From: Adiantum capillus-veneris
Lineage: Eukaryota > Streptophyta > Polypodiopsida > Polypodiales > Pteridaceae
DNA: 64,000 nt
Direction of reading: 5' to 3'
Assembly (NCBI GenBank): GCA_014529385.2
Contig: CM043967.1
Coordinates: 87,411,278-87,475,277 of the forward strand
How positions within the stretch are numbered: position 1 is the stretch's first letter; every line of letters begins with the position of its first letter. Position numbers and translations under genes: made by a program. Shown here one piece after another: positions 14,110 to 26,520 of this stretch. The notes below the pieces were generated by a model. The model was given only the letters and a program-made list of their open reading frames with translations, made no database searches and was not told the DNA's origin.

Positions 14110-15367
14110 TCACCTGCATGCTTGTGGGACCCCTCCCCTACCCGGCATTAGCGACATCGCTATGGGGGGCGGCGGGGGGGGGGAGGCGCTAGTTTTGTCT
14201 TCAAAAGAGGGGTGGGTCCTGGGGCACTGCCCTTAGCCATGCCACATCATCACTGCATTGACCACCGCCTCCCAGTGCACACCACCAGCTATGGCCAATG
14301 CCGCACCGTCACAACCACCAAAATCCGCCGCCAAGACGGTAGCGCCGCTGCGCAAATCACCACCAACAGCACCCCTGTGCGCACGCCATAGCTGGGCACG
14401 AAGGAGCTCCCCCTCTCTACTCCATGCTTAACCAGAGGTTTATGCCCCAGGTCTTGTACCCCGTCATCCGACCCCCACAATACGCATGTGGGATTACACC
14501 ACCCCCACCACATGGAAGTCTTTGGTGAGTTCTCCCCAATAGCTTGAAACTTCAAAAATACTTTTGCTCAAAAAAAATCCCCAACCTCTTTTTCCCTATT
14601 GCTTACCCTGCTTGCCAATTGGTCACTGGCGATCCGATCACCGAGCCGCAGAACCAGTCACAAACTCACTTGTCCGACTCCGGACTCACCCCACCTTGCC
14701 GCACTTTACAATTCCCCGAGCCCTTGAACCGAAGCCGTAAAAATTCCAAATTTCATATGCAATCAACTTCGGACAAAGGCACCCAATCTTCGGACTGTTG
14801 TAACTTTTTGCTCCGGGCTTTGTTTGACGTGTAGTCAGCTCTTGTTAGCTCCATATGATGCATACCTTGCTCTAGAACCTTGTCGAGGATCAAAAGATGC
14901 CAGATGGCATGATTCCCCATGTGGCTAGATGGACACCAACCTAGCCCCCGGCAAAACTTCAATCGACCATAAACTGCAATCTGTGGCTTTGATCTGCAAT
15001 TCGAAAAGACATGTAGCCCTGACATCCACTTGGGCCACCTCTCCGAGCTACCTGTCTGATAAGAATTTGCAATACATTGATCCTTCAACCTTCGATAGCT
15101 TGGGCTTCGTAGCTTTGTTTGATGAGCCATCTAGACTTGCTCCTTCAGCACTTCAAGCTATAAATTTCTAAGCAGAAAAATAGCCCTTCTTCCTTTCTTC
15201 ACCTGTCAGCCCAATGAGTTTACTTTGATCTACCAAAACCACATAATACATATATTTTTGCTAATCTGAAGCCATAAAAAATTCTAACATAGTGCATAGA
15301 TTTGTCACAGTTCATAGATACAAACAAAACTCTGTTTTTCAGCTTGTGCATGCAAAGCGGCACGACA

Positions 15368-15745
15368 ACGGCGCCAATGTTGCAAGAGAGAATCACACCA
15401 CCCATAAAGTGCATGCACCACAACCTAGATCAACTTAATGTCAATCAAGGACACGGATGACATGATAGGTGCATAGAGGCAATATCTTTAGCTTGTCAGT
15501 CTGAGACCATCCAACGCATACAACACTCTAGAAGGATAACTAAACCACCATCTAGAATCTCACTACTCTCAACTACATCACCCAACCCACATACACTCAA
15601 GAAAAAGAAAACTCACCAAACCATGCCACAATCGTATGAGAATATGAAACACCATCCCCTCACTAGGATACACCTGTCCCAAAGTCTCTACACTCAAAAT
15701 TCTAACTCTAAACCCATCTACAAAAGACACGTATGAAGGGGGGAG
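15368..15745. other. Unassigned 378-bp segment between two elements
   Basis: No coding signal. On the minus strand its left edge reads GCAACATTGGCGCCGT, which resembles an LTR end followed by the start of a tRNA-Asp-type PBS. Its right edge on the plus strand is a purine tract, GAAGGGGGGAG, abutting the LTR at 15746. It may be the 3' end of an internal region belonging to the 15746 LTR family, or the remains of another element. Confidence 0.4.
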
Positions 15746-16774
15746 TGTTGACGGCGGAATACAAAAGAGGTTCCCCAATACATTATACAATTAATTTTTG
15801 AAGCTAAATGATACCTTTGTAATACTTGAGCAGCCATTAGACTGTTAGAAGCTGGACACACCCCACGGCAGTAACTACTCGAAGGATTATTATTTTTTGT
15901 AATTATTCATTCATTGAGGAAAACCTGATTTTCACCTTGTAAATATTGGACTTACAGAAGTTTCCAAATTGTATCCTAGTTTTGATAGTTAGATCGAGTA
16001 GATGGTTGATTTTGGAACTTTAGGGTTTAAGAAATTGTAAGGTATATATATCACTTTTTGACCTTAATGAGAAAACCTTTTGTCATTTTGAAAAGAAAAG
16101 AAGTTTTGTGAGTGAGCGTACTGTGTATGAGAGAGAGACCGTGAGCTTCATCTTGACGCTATGTGTGCTCCAGTGGTCCGAATCGAGTGCAAAGAAGTGC
16201 AGCGTGTTGCCCCCGACAAAAGCTATGCGTCGATACCTACATTGCGCGCGTACAGTCCGGTTTTGTGAGCTCCTTCTACGAGCTTCATCGGATGTTTGGG
16301 TGAGTATACGTTGTCCTATTTTGCATTACAACATATCCACGTGTTCACATTGAGTAGAACTACACATTAAGCAATTTAGATTTTGGAAACAAAGACCTAC
16401 AGATTTCAGCCAGACATCCTACGTGTTTCTGCACCAGGTGTTTTGGGTCGGGATTTTGGTTCATAGACCTTAGGGAGAGGGACCTATTGGTATTAGTAGG
16501 GTCTCCTTCAAGTTCTATGGTGTTTCGAGATTGTTTGATGGGTGTTCGGCTTTAGAAAGTGTTGTAGGAAGTTTCCTATTATGCACTCTTGAAGACTGTG
16601 ACTTAGACAATTGGTAGAGACCTCTGTAGGAATTAGTTAGGAGTCGGTCGAGTGTAGGTTGACACCTTATGCTTTCTTTCACGCGCCTGCGGGTCGAGCT
16701 TTGTCCTTAGCTGCCATTACATGTTAGGTGAGTTCTCACTGTGCTGACGTCCGTCGCGGCGTATCCGTCCAACA
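15746..16774 (+). mobile_element. LTR of the plus-strand Tat/Athila-like element
   Basis: It begins TGTTGACGG and ends CCGTCCAACA, an imperfect inverted pair typical of LTR termini. A PBS follows after one base. Inside, the TATATATATCAC stretch near 16045 could be a TATA box. A half copy of the element's palindrome (AGACATCCTACG) lies at 16412. The preceding purine tract makes the same LTR look like a 3' LTR as well. No matching second LTR is present because the element's right end is cut at 32268. Confidence 0.75.
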
Positions 16775-16775
16775 T

Positions 16776-16791
16776 TGGCGTCGCTGCCGGG
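16776..16791 (+). other. Primer-binding site, tRNA-Asp-like
   Basis: TGGCGTCGCTGCCGGG, two mismatches from the TGGCGCCGTTGCCGGG used by many plant Athila and Tat elements. Confidence 0.75.
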
Positions 16792-17323
16792 AACGAAAGC
16801 CTTAGGCAGGTGACCGATACTAATCCTTGAGGATTGGGATTTTTGGCTTGCCAAGAGTCTCGCTTTACATTTAGATAGGATCAGAGGGTGGAGGACTCTC
16901 TAGGGCTTAGAGGGAGTCTAGGAAGCATGTGTCTGGCTTAGATCCTTCGACTTAGGTAGATGAGGTAGACTTAGGTAGTTTTAGGTGGTAGTCGAGTTCT
17001 AGAGTAGGATTTGGAGTGGTAGAAGCGGTGAGAGGAGAGCTTGAGAGTCTGGAGAGGCCAAAAAGGAACCAAAAACACCATTATCACCATTTCACATGAT
17101 TGGTAGGAGTAGAGTAAGTAGGACATCATGATTCAGGATCTAGAGCATTTCATGCATGTACACTTGCTTGGTAAAGTCATTACAAGTTTGTGAAAGACGC
17201 AAAAAGATGCAAAAGTGTGTTTGAAAGCCTAATTGAAGTCCAAAAGTTACTGTGAGTGTTTCTGATAGATCTACAGAGCATAAGGAGCATTCCTGTTAGA
17301 AAAAAAATTAATTTTAAGCCAAA

Positions 17324-17347
17324 AGACATCCTACGCGTAGGATGTCT
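17324..17347. repeat. 24-bp palindrome, gag-leader copy 1
   Basis: AGACATCCTACG followed directly by its reverse complement: a perfect palindrome with ACGCGT at the centre. Confidence 0.95.
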
Positions 17348-17766
17348 ACAGGCTAATCTGGGAGGAATTTTGGGATTTTGAGTTGACCAGTGTGTTCAGA
17401 AGGTAGGGTTTACCCTAATTTCAACTGGAAAGTGGAAATTTGACCATATCTTGACAGGATAAGGCCAGATAGACTAAACTTACCAGACATCCTACCCAAA
17501 TAGTGCCAAAAAATTATTTTGAGATCAAAACCACAAGATGGCTGCATGAGCATGTCTTGCATGATATATTGAGTGAATGAAAGGGGTTTCACCTCATTTG
17601 GGTGAGAAAATTGGATTCAAAGCGGACTTTAGCACTTTTGACTAAAAAAGGCAAGAACAGTTGAAATTTGGGACTTTTTACATCCAAACCAAAATCTAAG
17701 CATACCACTGGGTTACTGACATCAAGGGGAAGCTGTGGGACAAGTTTGGGGTCAAACAGGCAAAAA

Positions 17767-17790
17767 AGACATCCTACACGTAGGATGTCT
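17767..17790. repeat. 24-bp palindrome, gag-leader copy 2
   Basis: The same palindrome with one central change (ACACGT). Confidence 0.95.
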
Positions 17791-17891
17791 TTTGAGTGAT
17801 TTTGGACTCCAAACTAAATTCTGAGTATACCAAAGTGATCAGCAACTCAAGGGGAGCCTGTGCTTTGATTTTGAAGCCATTTTGATGAAAA

Positions 17892-17915
17892 AGACATCCT
17901 ACGCGTAGGATGTCT
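17892..17915. repeat. 24-bp palindrome, gag-leader copy 3
   Basis: Perfect copy, preceded by TTTTGATGAAAA, as are two copies in the second array. Confidence 0.95.
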
Positions 17916-18167
17916 AAAGCAAGAAATTGAAGCCAGACTTTGACTTTGAGCATAGTAAGGTGTTATATAGCCTAAGGCAAGCCTCCTAGTCAATTTTGGT
18001 CCAAATTGGAGTTGATTAGACTGATCAATATCAGCAACAGGCTATCGGAACATATTTCTGACTCATTGACCAGCTAATAGGTGTCCAAACCAAAAAGGAA
18101 AAGCAAGTGTAAGCTGAGCACAACAAGTAGAAACTACAGTGCAAAATCCTAAGCAAAACACAGCAGG

Positions 18168-18191
18168 AGACATCCTACGCGTAGGATGTCT
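18168..18191. repeat. 24-bp palindrome, gag-leader copy 4
   Basis: Perfect copy, 276 bp after copy 3. Confidence 0.95.
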
Positions 18192-18689
18192 ATTGGGGCA
18201 TACTGCAAAGAAAATTTGACCTGGCATAGACAGTGAGATTCTATTTGGCTTAGGGGTTCCAAAAATTCTTTCAGAAGTGAATTTGGACCTTGTTTTCCCA
18301 TTTGACGAAGCAAAGACTGAATTCAGACTTTTCCACGTAAATTGACCAACATCCGAGGGAAGTACAGTTTCAGATTAGCAGACCTAATCCAGAACATCAA
18401 CAGTGTATAAAATACAGTAGTGGTTGAGATTAACTCTCCAGTTATACCAATCATTACTAAGATAACCTCTAGCAGATAAATGCTTTGATTCGATTGCCGA
18501 AATTAAAATGCTTGTGTATAGGTATATTTAGCAACAAAGCAAGAAGTTGTGCAAAAACTGACCCTTTGACAGGTGAGTGGTTGGATTTGTGATAAATTGC
18601 ATTGATAAGTTTGATGAATTTAAGATCAGGAAGATACATTGTTAAAGACTAGAAGGTGGCAGGTGACCAAGGTAGCTTAGTGTCCACCG

Positions 18690-21288
18690 AAGAGAGTGTA
18701 GCTCAGGCAAGGCTAGATCCGCTAGCACCGATTATTGAGGAACGTAGTGATACTGACACTTCGTCAGACAAATCTTTCTTCATGATGGGTAGTCAATAGC
18801 TAGGAGGTTTCACCTATGATGGACCTATGCGAAGAGGAAGCACCTCCCAAAACCCTTTGAATGATTCCAAGCTCACGGGGGTGATCTTCTTAGAGGGAAC
18901 AAACTAGAGAGGAGCCCTAGTCTATTCTGACTATCGAGGCCGCAAGTGCATTTGTATCAAAGAGAGGCGAGCTCAAAGATTGAAGATAATCCGAGTGTAT
19001 GATGATGGAGATAGATTCCGAGAAGAAAAGGGGAACCACTATTTAATAGTTAGTAACCTTGAAGATTACAACAGATATGGAGATAACACGGCGAAAGGGA
19101 AAATGGTTTCAGAAACTCAAGAACCACCACCAAACATTGATCGGCCCGGAGCTATTTTTATGTATGATAAGAAAACAACCAGGGTTCCAACTTATAACGA
19201 GAACGTGGGAATCTACAAACATGAGAGTGAGGGTATAGTCTCTTACTTTCATAGCAAAGAACCATACATAAACGAATTAAGCAAAGACAAGGTTCTTTAC
19301 TTATTCTCTTATGAAACTACTACGGAGAAGGGTATAGTTTTTGTTGATAGATACGGGCGAGAATACCAACGTATTCTCCCAGAGGAGGTAGAAAGGGTAA
19401 CAGGTCCAGGAGCATCAGCATATGCCTCTGAAGAAGTTCCAAGAGCCACCTACACCCCAAGCAAGTCAGCGAATCCTTTTTTAGATGAGTATGACGCTAC
19501 CTCACATTCCACCCGCGACCACAAAAATTCAACCACCAAGACCAACCAGCAAACCAGCCATCATTGTAGGCATGGCTTCGACAGAGTACAACAATGGAAC
19601 CAGACCAAAACCGAGATGGTTATCAAGACGCACGAGGGCTCAGGGACTTGCAAGAACCACCACTCTATTCAAGGTATCAGGCAGAGAGGAAGCTAAAGAC
19701 TCAAGGGTCAACAGAGCCTGGAGGACCACCCATAGAACGAGTTCGAAGGGAAGAACCACCTCCAACGAGAACCGTTAGAAATTATGGCTTAGGAGCACCG
19801 TTGGGAGAGGAACCAGCCTATTACAAAAGGCCTGAGGAGGTATATCGATTAGGACGGGGAGATCCAGTGATGAGGTTTGTAGACCATCGAATAATTAGAC
19901 CTTCTCAAGTGCAAAAATGGGAAAACAAGAAATACACAGGAAGCAGAGACCCAAGAGATCATGTAGCAGCCTTTGTGCGTGTAATTAGAGCCGAAGAGGT
20001 GTTAGATTTTCCTACCCAATCTGCAGGGTTTGGACTAACCCTAGAGGATGATGCTACCACTTGGTTTGAATCTGTGGAGCGTAGAGACTTTGAGTCGATG
20101 GAGGAAGTGTTTGACGAGTTTATCAAAGAATTCTCTCAAAGGGGAATAACTCATAATACCGTCTCACAGATCCATAAATTCAAACAAAAAGATGGAGAAT
20201 ATGTACAAAAGGCAGCCCTAAGACTAAAAAGATATGTTAAGTTCTGTCCTGTTGAAGAACTGCCAACTCAGTCTAGACTTATGCTGATCTTCATCCAAGG
20301 ACTAAGGAATGCAGATCTCCAGAAGGACTTACATAAGAAGAGGAGCACGAGGTTGAATGAGTTGACCAAGGAGTCTCTTTACCTTGTGGACAGTTGTGCG
20401 GTCTACAAAGAAGGGGAGTTCAAGGACCTTGATGACGATTCGTCTTCACAGCAAAGTGGAAGCAAGTCTTCTAAGACAGCAGCGAAAGGAGAAGTAGCTG
20501 TAAACCAGGAGCAACTCGTAGATGAAGTGCTAAAAAAGATCAACTTGTACGCCAAACCCCAGGCTAAACAGCCCAAGTGGTGTGCTATTGAACAAAAATG
20601 GACAAACCATGGAACCGAGGAATGTTATTATAACAAGGGATATGTGAGAGAGAGACCTTACTCTCTCCAAGCTCCAGTAGCTTCCCCTTAAGTTCCACCG
20701 ATGCCTAGATATCAAGCAGGAAACTTACCAGGACCTGTAGGTGTAGAAAGACCACAACCGGTGTTGGGACAACAACCACCCCTACCAGGATTACGACGAG
20801 ATGGTATAAGATACACACAAACAGTGACTGAATCAGAGGATAAGGCTTTGGTGCCTATGCATGCATATTATGAAGATCCCAATGGATATGGGGCAAACCC
20901 TGTCTATTATCCACCGGAAGAACCTTCGACACCAGAACCATGGAGCATGATAGGAAATACAGGACCACCAACTGCTACACAGGCAGCAGGAGAAGGAAGA
21001 TATAGCTTAGATGAATGAACAGTGTTGTTCATAGCCAATGGAGGCATGGACAGACAGAGACATGCTTACCAACAAAGAGGAGCTCAAGGAGCACCTCAAC
21101 AACCCAAGGGACCCTGCTACAAGTGTGGTGGAGACCAATGGCTGAGAGACTGTCCTCATGATGAAATCATTAGATTCAATGCGTATTGCCCAGAATGTGG
21201 AATTACTCATTTGATTCCCGATTGCCCTAAAAAACCCGAGCAAAGGAGCAAAAACCACCTTGAACATGTTAGAAACAGTACCTTCTAG
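18690..21288 (+). pseudogene. gag of the plus-strand gypsy element (broken)
   Basis: An open frame from about 18690 runs to 19696 apart from two TAG stops (near 18797 and 18905). A second frame from about 19594 carries the capsid-like part, including DPRDHVAAFVRVIRAEEV and TTWFESVERRDFESMEEVF, as in Retrotrans_gag families. It continues through two stops (20689 and 21016) to 21288. The end holds two zinc knuckles near 21116-21230: CYKCGGDQWLRDC, in which the expected His is Gln, and CPECGITHLIPDC, an intact CX2CX3HX4C. A proline-rich spacer separates capsid and knuckles. The product would package element RNA. The start is uncertain because the reading frame changes near 19600. Confidence 0.75.
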
Positions 21289-23140
21289 TGGAGGATCGAA
21301 AAATGAAACAATCATACCTATTCAGGCGGTCACACGAGCCCAAGCTCAAAAAAGGACGAACGAACCCATAGTTGAAGAACCAAAAACCGACGCCCAAGGT
21401 TCAGAAACGAGAAATCCGAGAAGCACTTGGAAAGCTAGAAAGGCGCGTAGGAAAGCTAGGAAAGAACAAGAGCAAACACCCCTATCCGAGGAGTTGAAAC
21501 ATACAAAGGACAAATTGGAGCGGTTAGAGGATCTAGCTAGCCTAAGCTCACACACAACAACAACCATAGCACCCAAGGAAATAGCAGAGCCCAAAAGTGC
21601 AGAATCAGGAGGATCTGTTCTGGCAGACAAGGTAAATGAGCAGTTGGATGCGCTTCTAAAAGCTTATAAAGCTCGACTTAAAAAGAACCAAACCCAGGAT
21701 CAAAGGTGGATGACTTATCCATATGCAGAAATAGGAAAACAGAGGTTGGATATGTGTAAAAAGATGATCGAAACAGCTCAATCATTGATGGAAGACCCGC
21801 TAGGTAAACCTGCAAATTGGCATGAGGCACCAACTCCAATCCCTATCCAACCAACTTTAGAGAAACATGTGGAAACAAAGGAAAGACTCACTAATGCCTA
21901 TGAGTCCAGATGAGAGCCTATCATAGTGCCAAATACCACATATGGGACAAGTGACGGGTTCCAGCCTAAAATATTGGCAGAAATGGGTAAGGACTGTGAC
22001 GGTTTAGACGATCTGTGGAAGCAAATCCGTGAGGCCAACGAGGCTAATAGGATAAGTGACCACATGAATAGCACGAGAAAAGAAAAGAATGTGATCTTAC
22101 CTCCTATTGAAGAATTTGAGGCAAGGTCGCAAATTAACTTTGAGAGACATTCACAAGGGGGAGACCAAGGATCAATTAGTTCGGGGCACAACCACCCAGA
22201 CTCGTTGAGAACTTTACCCTCTTACCTGGGAGAGTAGGAAGTCAAGTCGAAAGTGAGAGCAGTCCCATCTCAAAGGATTTCTTCTAACAAGGTGATGGAT
22301 TTGCAAGGATTGATTGATTTGTTATCGACCCCGGTGACATGCACAATCACGTTAGCAGAACTCCTAAGGTTAAGGCCAAACATGTGGACCACAGTAGGAA
22401 AAGGCCTTGAAAAATTTGGAGTGAAAGACCCCACCTTGAAGATACAAGAAGGGATCAGAGAGTTGGACAGGCCTCAACTAAACACTAGGCCAGTACCATT
22501 GAATAAGGTTGGAGAATATTGCAAGGGAGAAGATGGAAACACCACGCTACCCGTAGAATTCCAAGGAGTAGTTTCCAAAGCTATTCGTGACAGTGGAGTG
22601 AGAGTTGCTATCGCCACCAAGGAAATCTGGAAAAAATGGGGAAAACCAGCTTTGAGGGCTACCAGAATGAAACTGCAATTGGCAGATGGGTTCATGGAGA
22701 AGCCTCTAGGACTCTTAGAAAAAGTGATTGTCACGTCGTGCGGAATCGAGTACGAGGATGCATTTGCAATAGTCTATTTCGACAAAAAGAACAATTATGA
22801 GATCATCTTGGGACAACCATTCATGCGACAATTGAAGATGGTCCAAGATTGGGGTTATGACCACATATACCTCAGACATGGCGAGACAACAACTAAAATA
22901 CACCTGAAAGACCATAGTTACAAAGATGTGAACCAAACACCTGTGGAAGAGTTTGATTTGGCTGCAGTAGCAAGATCAGAACTCCCAGCATGGTTAGGGC
23001 AACCAAAAGAGCTATGTATGTGCGGAGCTTCACATTGTGGAAGCTTAAGAAGAGAGGAATGCATCTTGGAAATAACAATTGAAGACCAAGAGTATATTTC
23101 GGAACCTTTCCCTGAAGATTCCTTGGAACCTCTAGAATAG
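21260..23140 (+). pseudogene. Protease-region ORF of the plus-strand gypsy element (broken)
   Basis: One frame, +1 relative to the zinc-knuckle frame, starts at or before 21260 and overlaps gag by 29 bases. It runs to 23138 with two stops (21911 and 22235). The first third is charged and coil-like, with Arg/Lys-rich ARKARRKARKE. The retropepsin core lies in 22550-22900. It shows AIRDSGVRVAIATKEIW with the catalytic Asp in DSG, then YEIILGQPFM, the usual C-terminal protease strand. A decayed linker (23141-23722) without motifs joins it to RT. A second protease-like domain occurs downstream at about 26640. Confidence 0.7.
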
Positions 23141-23722
23141 GAACACATACTAGCAACATTGGATGTCTATACCATTACCGACAGTCCAACAACAGAATTT
23201 TGCGATAAGGATTGCTATGATGTGTTACCCTATTACATGGTAAGAGTTGTACCAGAAAAAAAAACGATAGAACCACCATAACAAGAAGAGTTTTACAACT
23301 CCTCTGAACATTTAGAATTAAATGATGATGCATATAATGAGTGTTCAGACACCTCAAGTGAGCGTGGAAATGAAACCGAGAATATCAAGTTTTATGATTT
23401 TGCTAATCAACACCCTAGACGCCAAGAACGCTATAGGAGGAAACGAGTAGGAAATAAAGCAAGAGAGAACCTGATGCCCAAGATAAAAGGTAAAACTCAC
23501 TATTTGATGCTTGTAAAAGCAGAGGATTGTGTAAAAGATCAAATATCTGGAAGATTCTCAAAAGATTGAAAAGAAAGAACGCGAGAGGAAATAAAACAGG
23601 TACGAAAAGCTAAAACCGACACAAAATCACAAAAATCTCAAAAATAAAAAAAAGAAACAACAAAAGACCAAGAGTGGACCAAACTGGAGCGTAAACAGAA
23701 ATACCAAGAACTGAAACGGTCT

Positions 23723-25525
23723 TTGAGAGAGATGTGGACTACTGAAGAAGATAGTGATGGTAAAGGGGAGTCAGAAAAGGGGAACATGAACGTACCATCA
23801 CACTATCGAAAATTTACTATCCAGGACAGAAAAATCATCATGACACCACCAGTCAGGGAAAGAACCAACCAAGAATCTTACAATGGGCCTGAAAATGCAA
23901 AAAAGATAGACCTCGCAGAACCAGGTGAAAAGCCTCAACCGGTCTATATAGCTAACAATTTAGAGCCCGAGGAGGAAGAACAACTAACACAACTTCTCAA
24001 GAAGTATAAAGATGTGTTCGCATGGTCCTATAAACACCTCAAAGGAGTTGATCCATTGATATGCCAACATATAATTCCTTTGAAATCGGATGCAAAACCT
24101 AGCAAACAACGTCCTTATACATATAATGACACATTTGCTAAACGAATCAAAGAAGAGATTGATAAACTGATGGAACCTGAATTCATCTATGAAATCGACC
24201 ATACAGATTGGGTGTCACCCATTGTGGTAGTTCCCAAAAAGAATGGAAAACTACGAGTGTGTGTAAACCTCAAGAAGGTGAATGCAGCAACCATAAGGGA
24301 TAATTATCCCTTGCCAATCACAGAACATGTACTTGAGCGAGTGGCCGGGAAACGGGCTTATTCCTTTCTGGATGGGTTTTCAGAATACAACCAACTGGCA
24401 ATAGCAAGGGAGGATCTACACAAAACAGCGTTTTCCACAGAATGGGGGATTTATGCGTATCGAGTTATGCCATTTGGCTTAACTAATGCACTAGCCACTT
24501 TCCAAAGGTTAATGACTCACGCATTCAAGGAATACCTAAGAATATTCTTAGAAATTTACATGGATGACCTGTGTGTACACTCTCTTCTACGAGAGGAACA
24601 TATTGACCATTTGTAAAAGGTCTTTGAAAAGTGCAGGACATATCGAATCTGTCTTAACCCGGAAAAGTGTGTATTCATGGTTAAGCAATGCCGAATCTTA
24701 GGACACACTGTCTCAAGAAATGGCATAACCACAGACCTAGACAAAGTCAAAGTCATCGTAGACCTACCCAGGCCTACTAATGCGAAACAAGTGCAATCCT
24801 TCATGGGACACTGCGGATATTATCAAAGATTCATATACATGTATGCGGTTATTGGACAACCTCTGTATCGTTTGCTAGTCAATTTTGAGTGGACGGAGGA
24901 GTGTGAAACTTCATTCCGAAAGCTGAAGGAAAACCTTATAAAAGCACCTGTACTAAAGGCACCAGATTGGGAAAAGATATTCCATGTGCACGTTGATGCT
25001 TCAGCATATGCCATTGGCAGTATTCTAGCTCAACCTGGAGACGGAACAATGGATTTTCCGGTTTGCTATGAGAGCCGACAGTTAAATAGTGCGGAAAAGA
25101 ACTACACAACCACCGAGCGGGGAGGGTTAGGAATGATTTATTCTGTAAAGAAATTTCGGCATTTTTTGCTTACAAACAAATTTGTGTTCTTCACAGATCA
25201 TCAAGCTCTTTTGTACCTGGAAAATAAACCTTGCAATACAGGGAGAATCGTACGTTGGTTTATTATATTGCTAGAATTTGACTTCACAGTGGTGGTCAAA
25301 AAGGGTAAAACCCATCTACGAGTGGATCATCTTTCAAGGATACACCACGGGGAATCTCCTGAAGGAGTAGATGATGACATACCAGATGCTTATCTTTTCA
25401 ACATTGAAATGGTACCCAAATGGTCTAAGGAAATTGTTAACGTTCTTTCCTTTGGAAGTGGGTTTGATAATACGGAATGCAGATCCAAACATCTAACAAT
25501 TCGACAAGCAAAAACTTCCAGTTGA
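23723..25525 (+). pseudogene. Reverse transcriptase and RNase H of the plus-strand gypsy element
   Basis: A single frame with one stop (TAA at 24614). RT motifs appear in order: WVSPIVVVPKKNGKLRVCV, AYSFLDGFSEYNQL, MPFGLTNALATFQRLM and the active-site IYMDDLCVHS near 24557. After the stop come ILGHTVSRNGI and the RT connection. RNase H shows VHVDASAYAIGSILAQ near 24990, ERGGLGMIYSVKKFRHF, FFTDHQALLYL and VDHLSRI. It is close to Tat/Athila-type plant gypsy RT by motif. I did not find a second RNase H. The frame is lost at 25525. Confidence 0.85.
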
Positions 25526-26520
25526 TAGCAGGACGGCTATATCATCTTGGATCGGACCTAATCCTACGATTATGTATAAATTCGGAAGAATTCGAGCGCT
25601 ACCTTGAAGAGGCACATGTCCAGGGTTGTGCATTTCATTGTTCAACAGTGAAGACGCACCAGAGACTGAAACAGTTAGGGGTTTATTGGCCAACTATGCA
25701 TCAATGTGACGACTTCAAAAACCTGGTTGAAATCTGGTAGCTTTAAGAAAGGTGATATAGTCACATATTGCTTAAGTTTTCAAATCTTTATTGGCCAACT
25801 ATGTATGCGGACACACATTCTTATGTTACCAATTGTACTATATGTAGTGCCAAACGACCAGTGGATCACGCAACTTTGTTTCAGGTAAACATGGCACCTG
25901 CATGGAGTCAATATATCATTGACTTCTTAACCACCAGGACATTCCCTGAGAACATCACAAGAGCACGGAAAAAATCTATAGAGCTGGAAGCTCGTGACTT
26001 GCAGTTAATTGGGAACAAACTCTATAAGCAAGGTAAGGACAATCAACTTAGAATCTGTGTAAGTGAAAGCGAATACCTACCGATTCTAGAACATGCACAT
26101 AGCGGAATAAGTGGAGGCCTAAATGCTATACTACAACATGGTGTTTGGCCTAAATGCTATACTACCCATAGAGTTTTTAATTCCAACCCTACGAGTAGCA
26201 AAAAGCTTAGAATGGACAAGGCATGAGCTCTCTTCAAGAATTGATGATCTTGAAAAGCTAGATGAACTCCGCTTACGAGATGTTGCTTCAATCTATGCTA
26301 AGAAGAGAAGACAAAGAATTTTTTGACAAACATGTGCGTACTAAAGAGTTCAAAACAAGTGATTACGTACTTGTTTATACCTTGAAGAAACATACCAAGA
26401 AACTTAAAAAGCGAGGGATGGGACCATTTGTGATTAGTGATCTATCACAAAGTGGAGCTGTCAAGCTTGCTACATTAGCAGGTGAAAAAATGCCAATCTG
26501 GATTAGTGGATGTTGACTGA
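25477..26520 (+). pseudogene. Rearranged integrase: two zinc modules, no catalytic core
   Basis: The first module (25510-25880) has GRLYHLGSDLILRLCINS, EEAHVQGCAFHC, two YWPTM copies and NCTICSAKRP, an HHCC-type N-terminal domain. A second linker and zinc start follow at 25890-26115: APAWSQYIIDFLTTRTFPEN, GNKLYKQGKDNQLRICVS and LEHAHSGISGG. The sequence then jumps to the integrase C-terminal part, LNAILPIEFLIPTLRVAKSL and KKRGMGPFVISDLSQSGAV. No DDE catalytic region lies between. This looks like recombination between related copies or template switching, followed by loss of the core. Confidence 0.7.

Larger units (their letters stand above)
16792..18689 (+). other. Long untranslated leader with palindrome array
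   Basis: About 1.9 kb between PBS and gag without a usable reading frame. It contains weak tandem units of about 125 bp, recognisable by a shared CTCAAGGGGAGCCTGTG-like segment before two of the palindromes. It also holds four 24-bp palindromes and an isolated half site (AGACATCCTAC) at 17485. Confidence 0.65.

Noticed and set aside
17324-18191. CRISPR-like array in the leader
   Set aside because: Repeats are palindromic but spacers are of very unequal length and themselves related; plant retroelement context.
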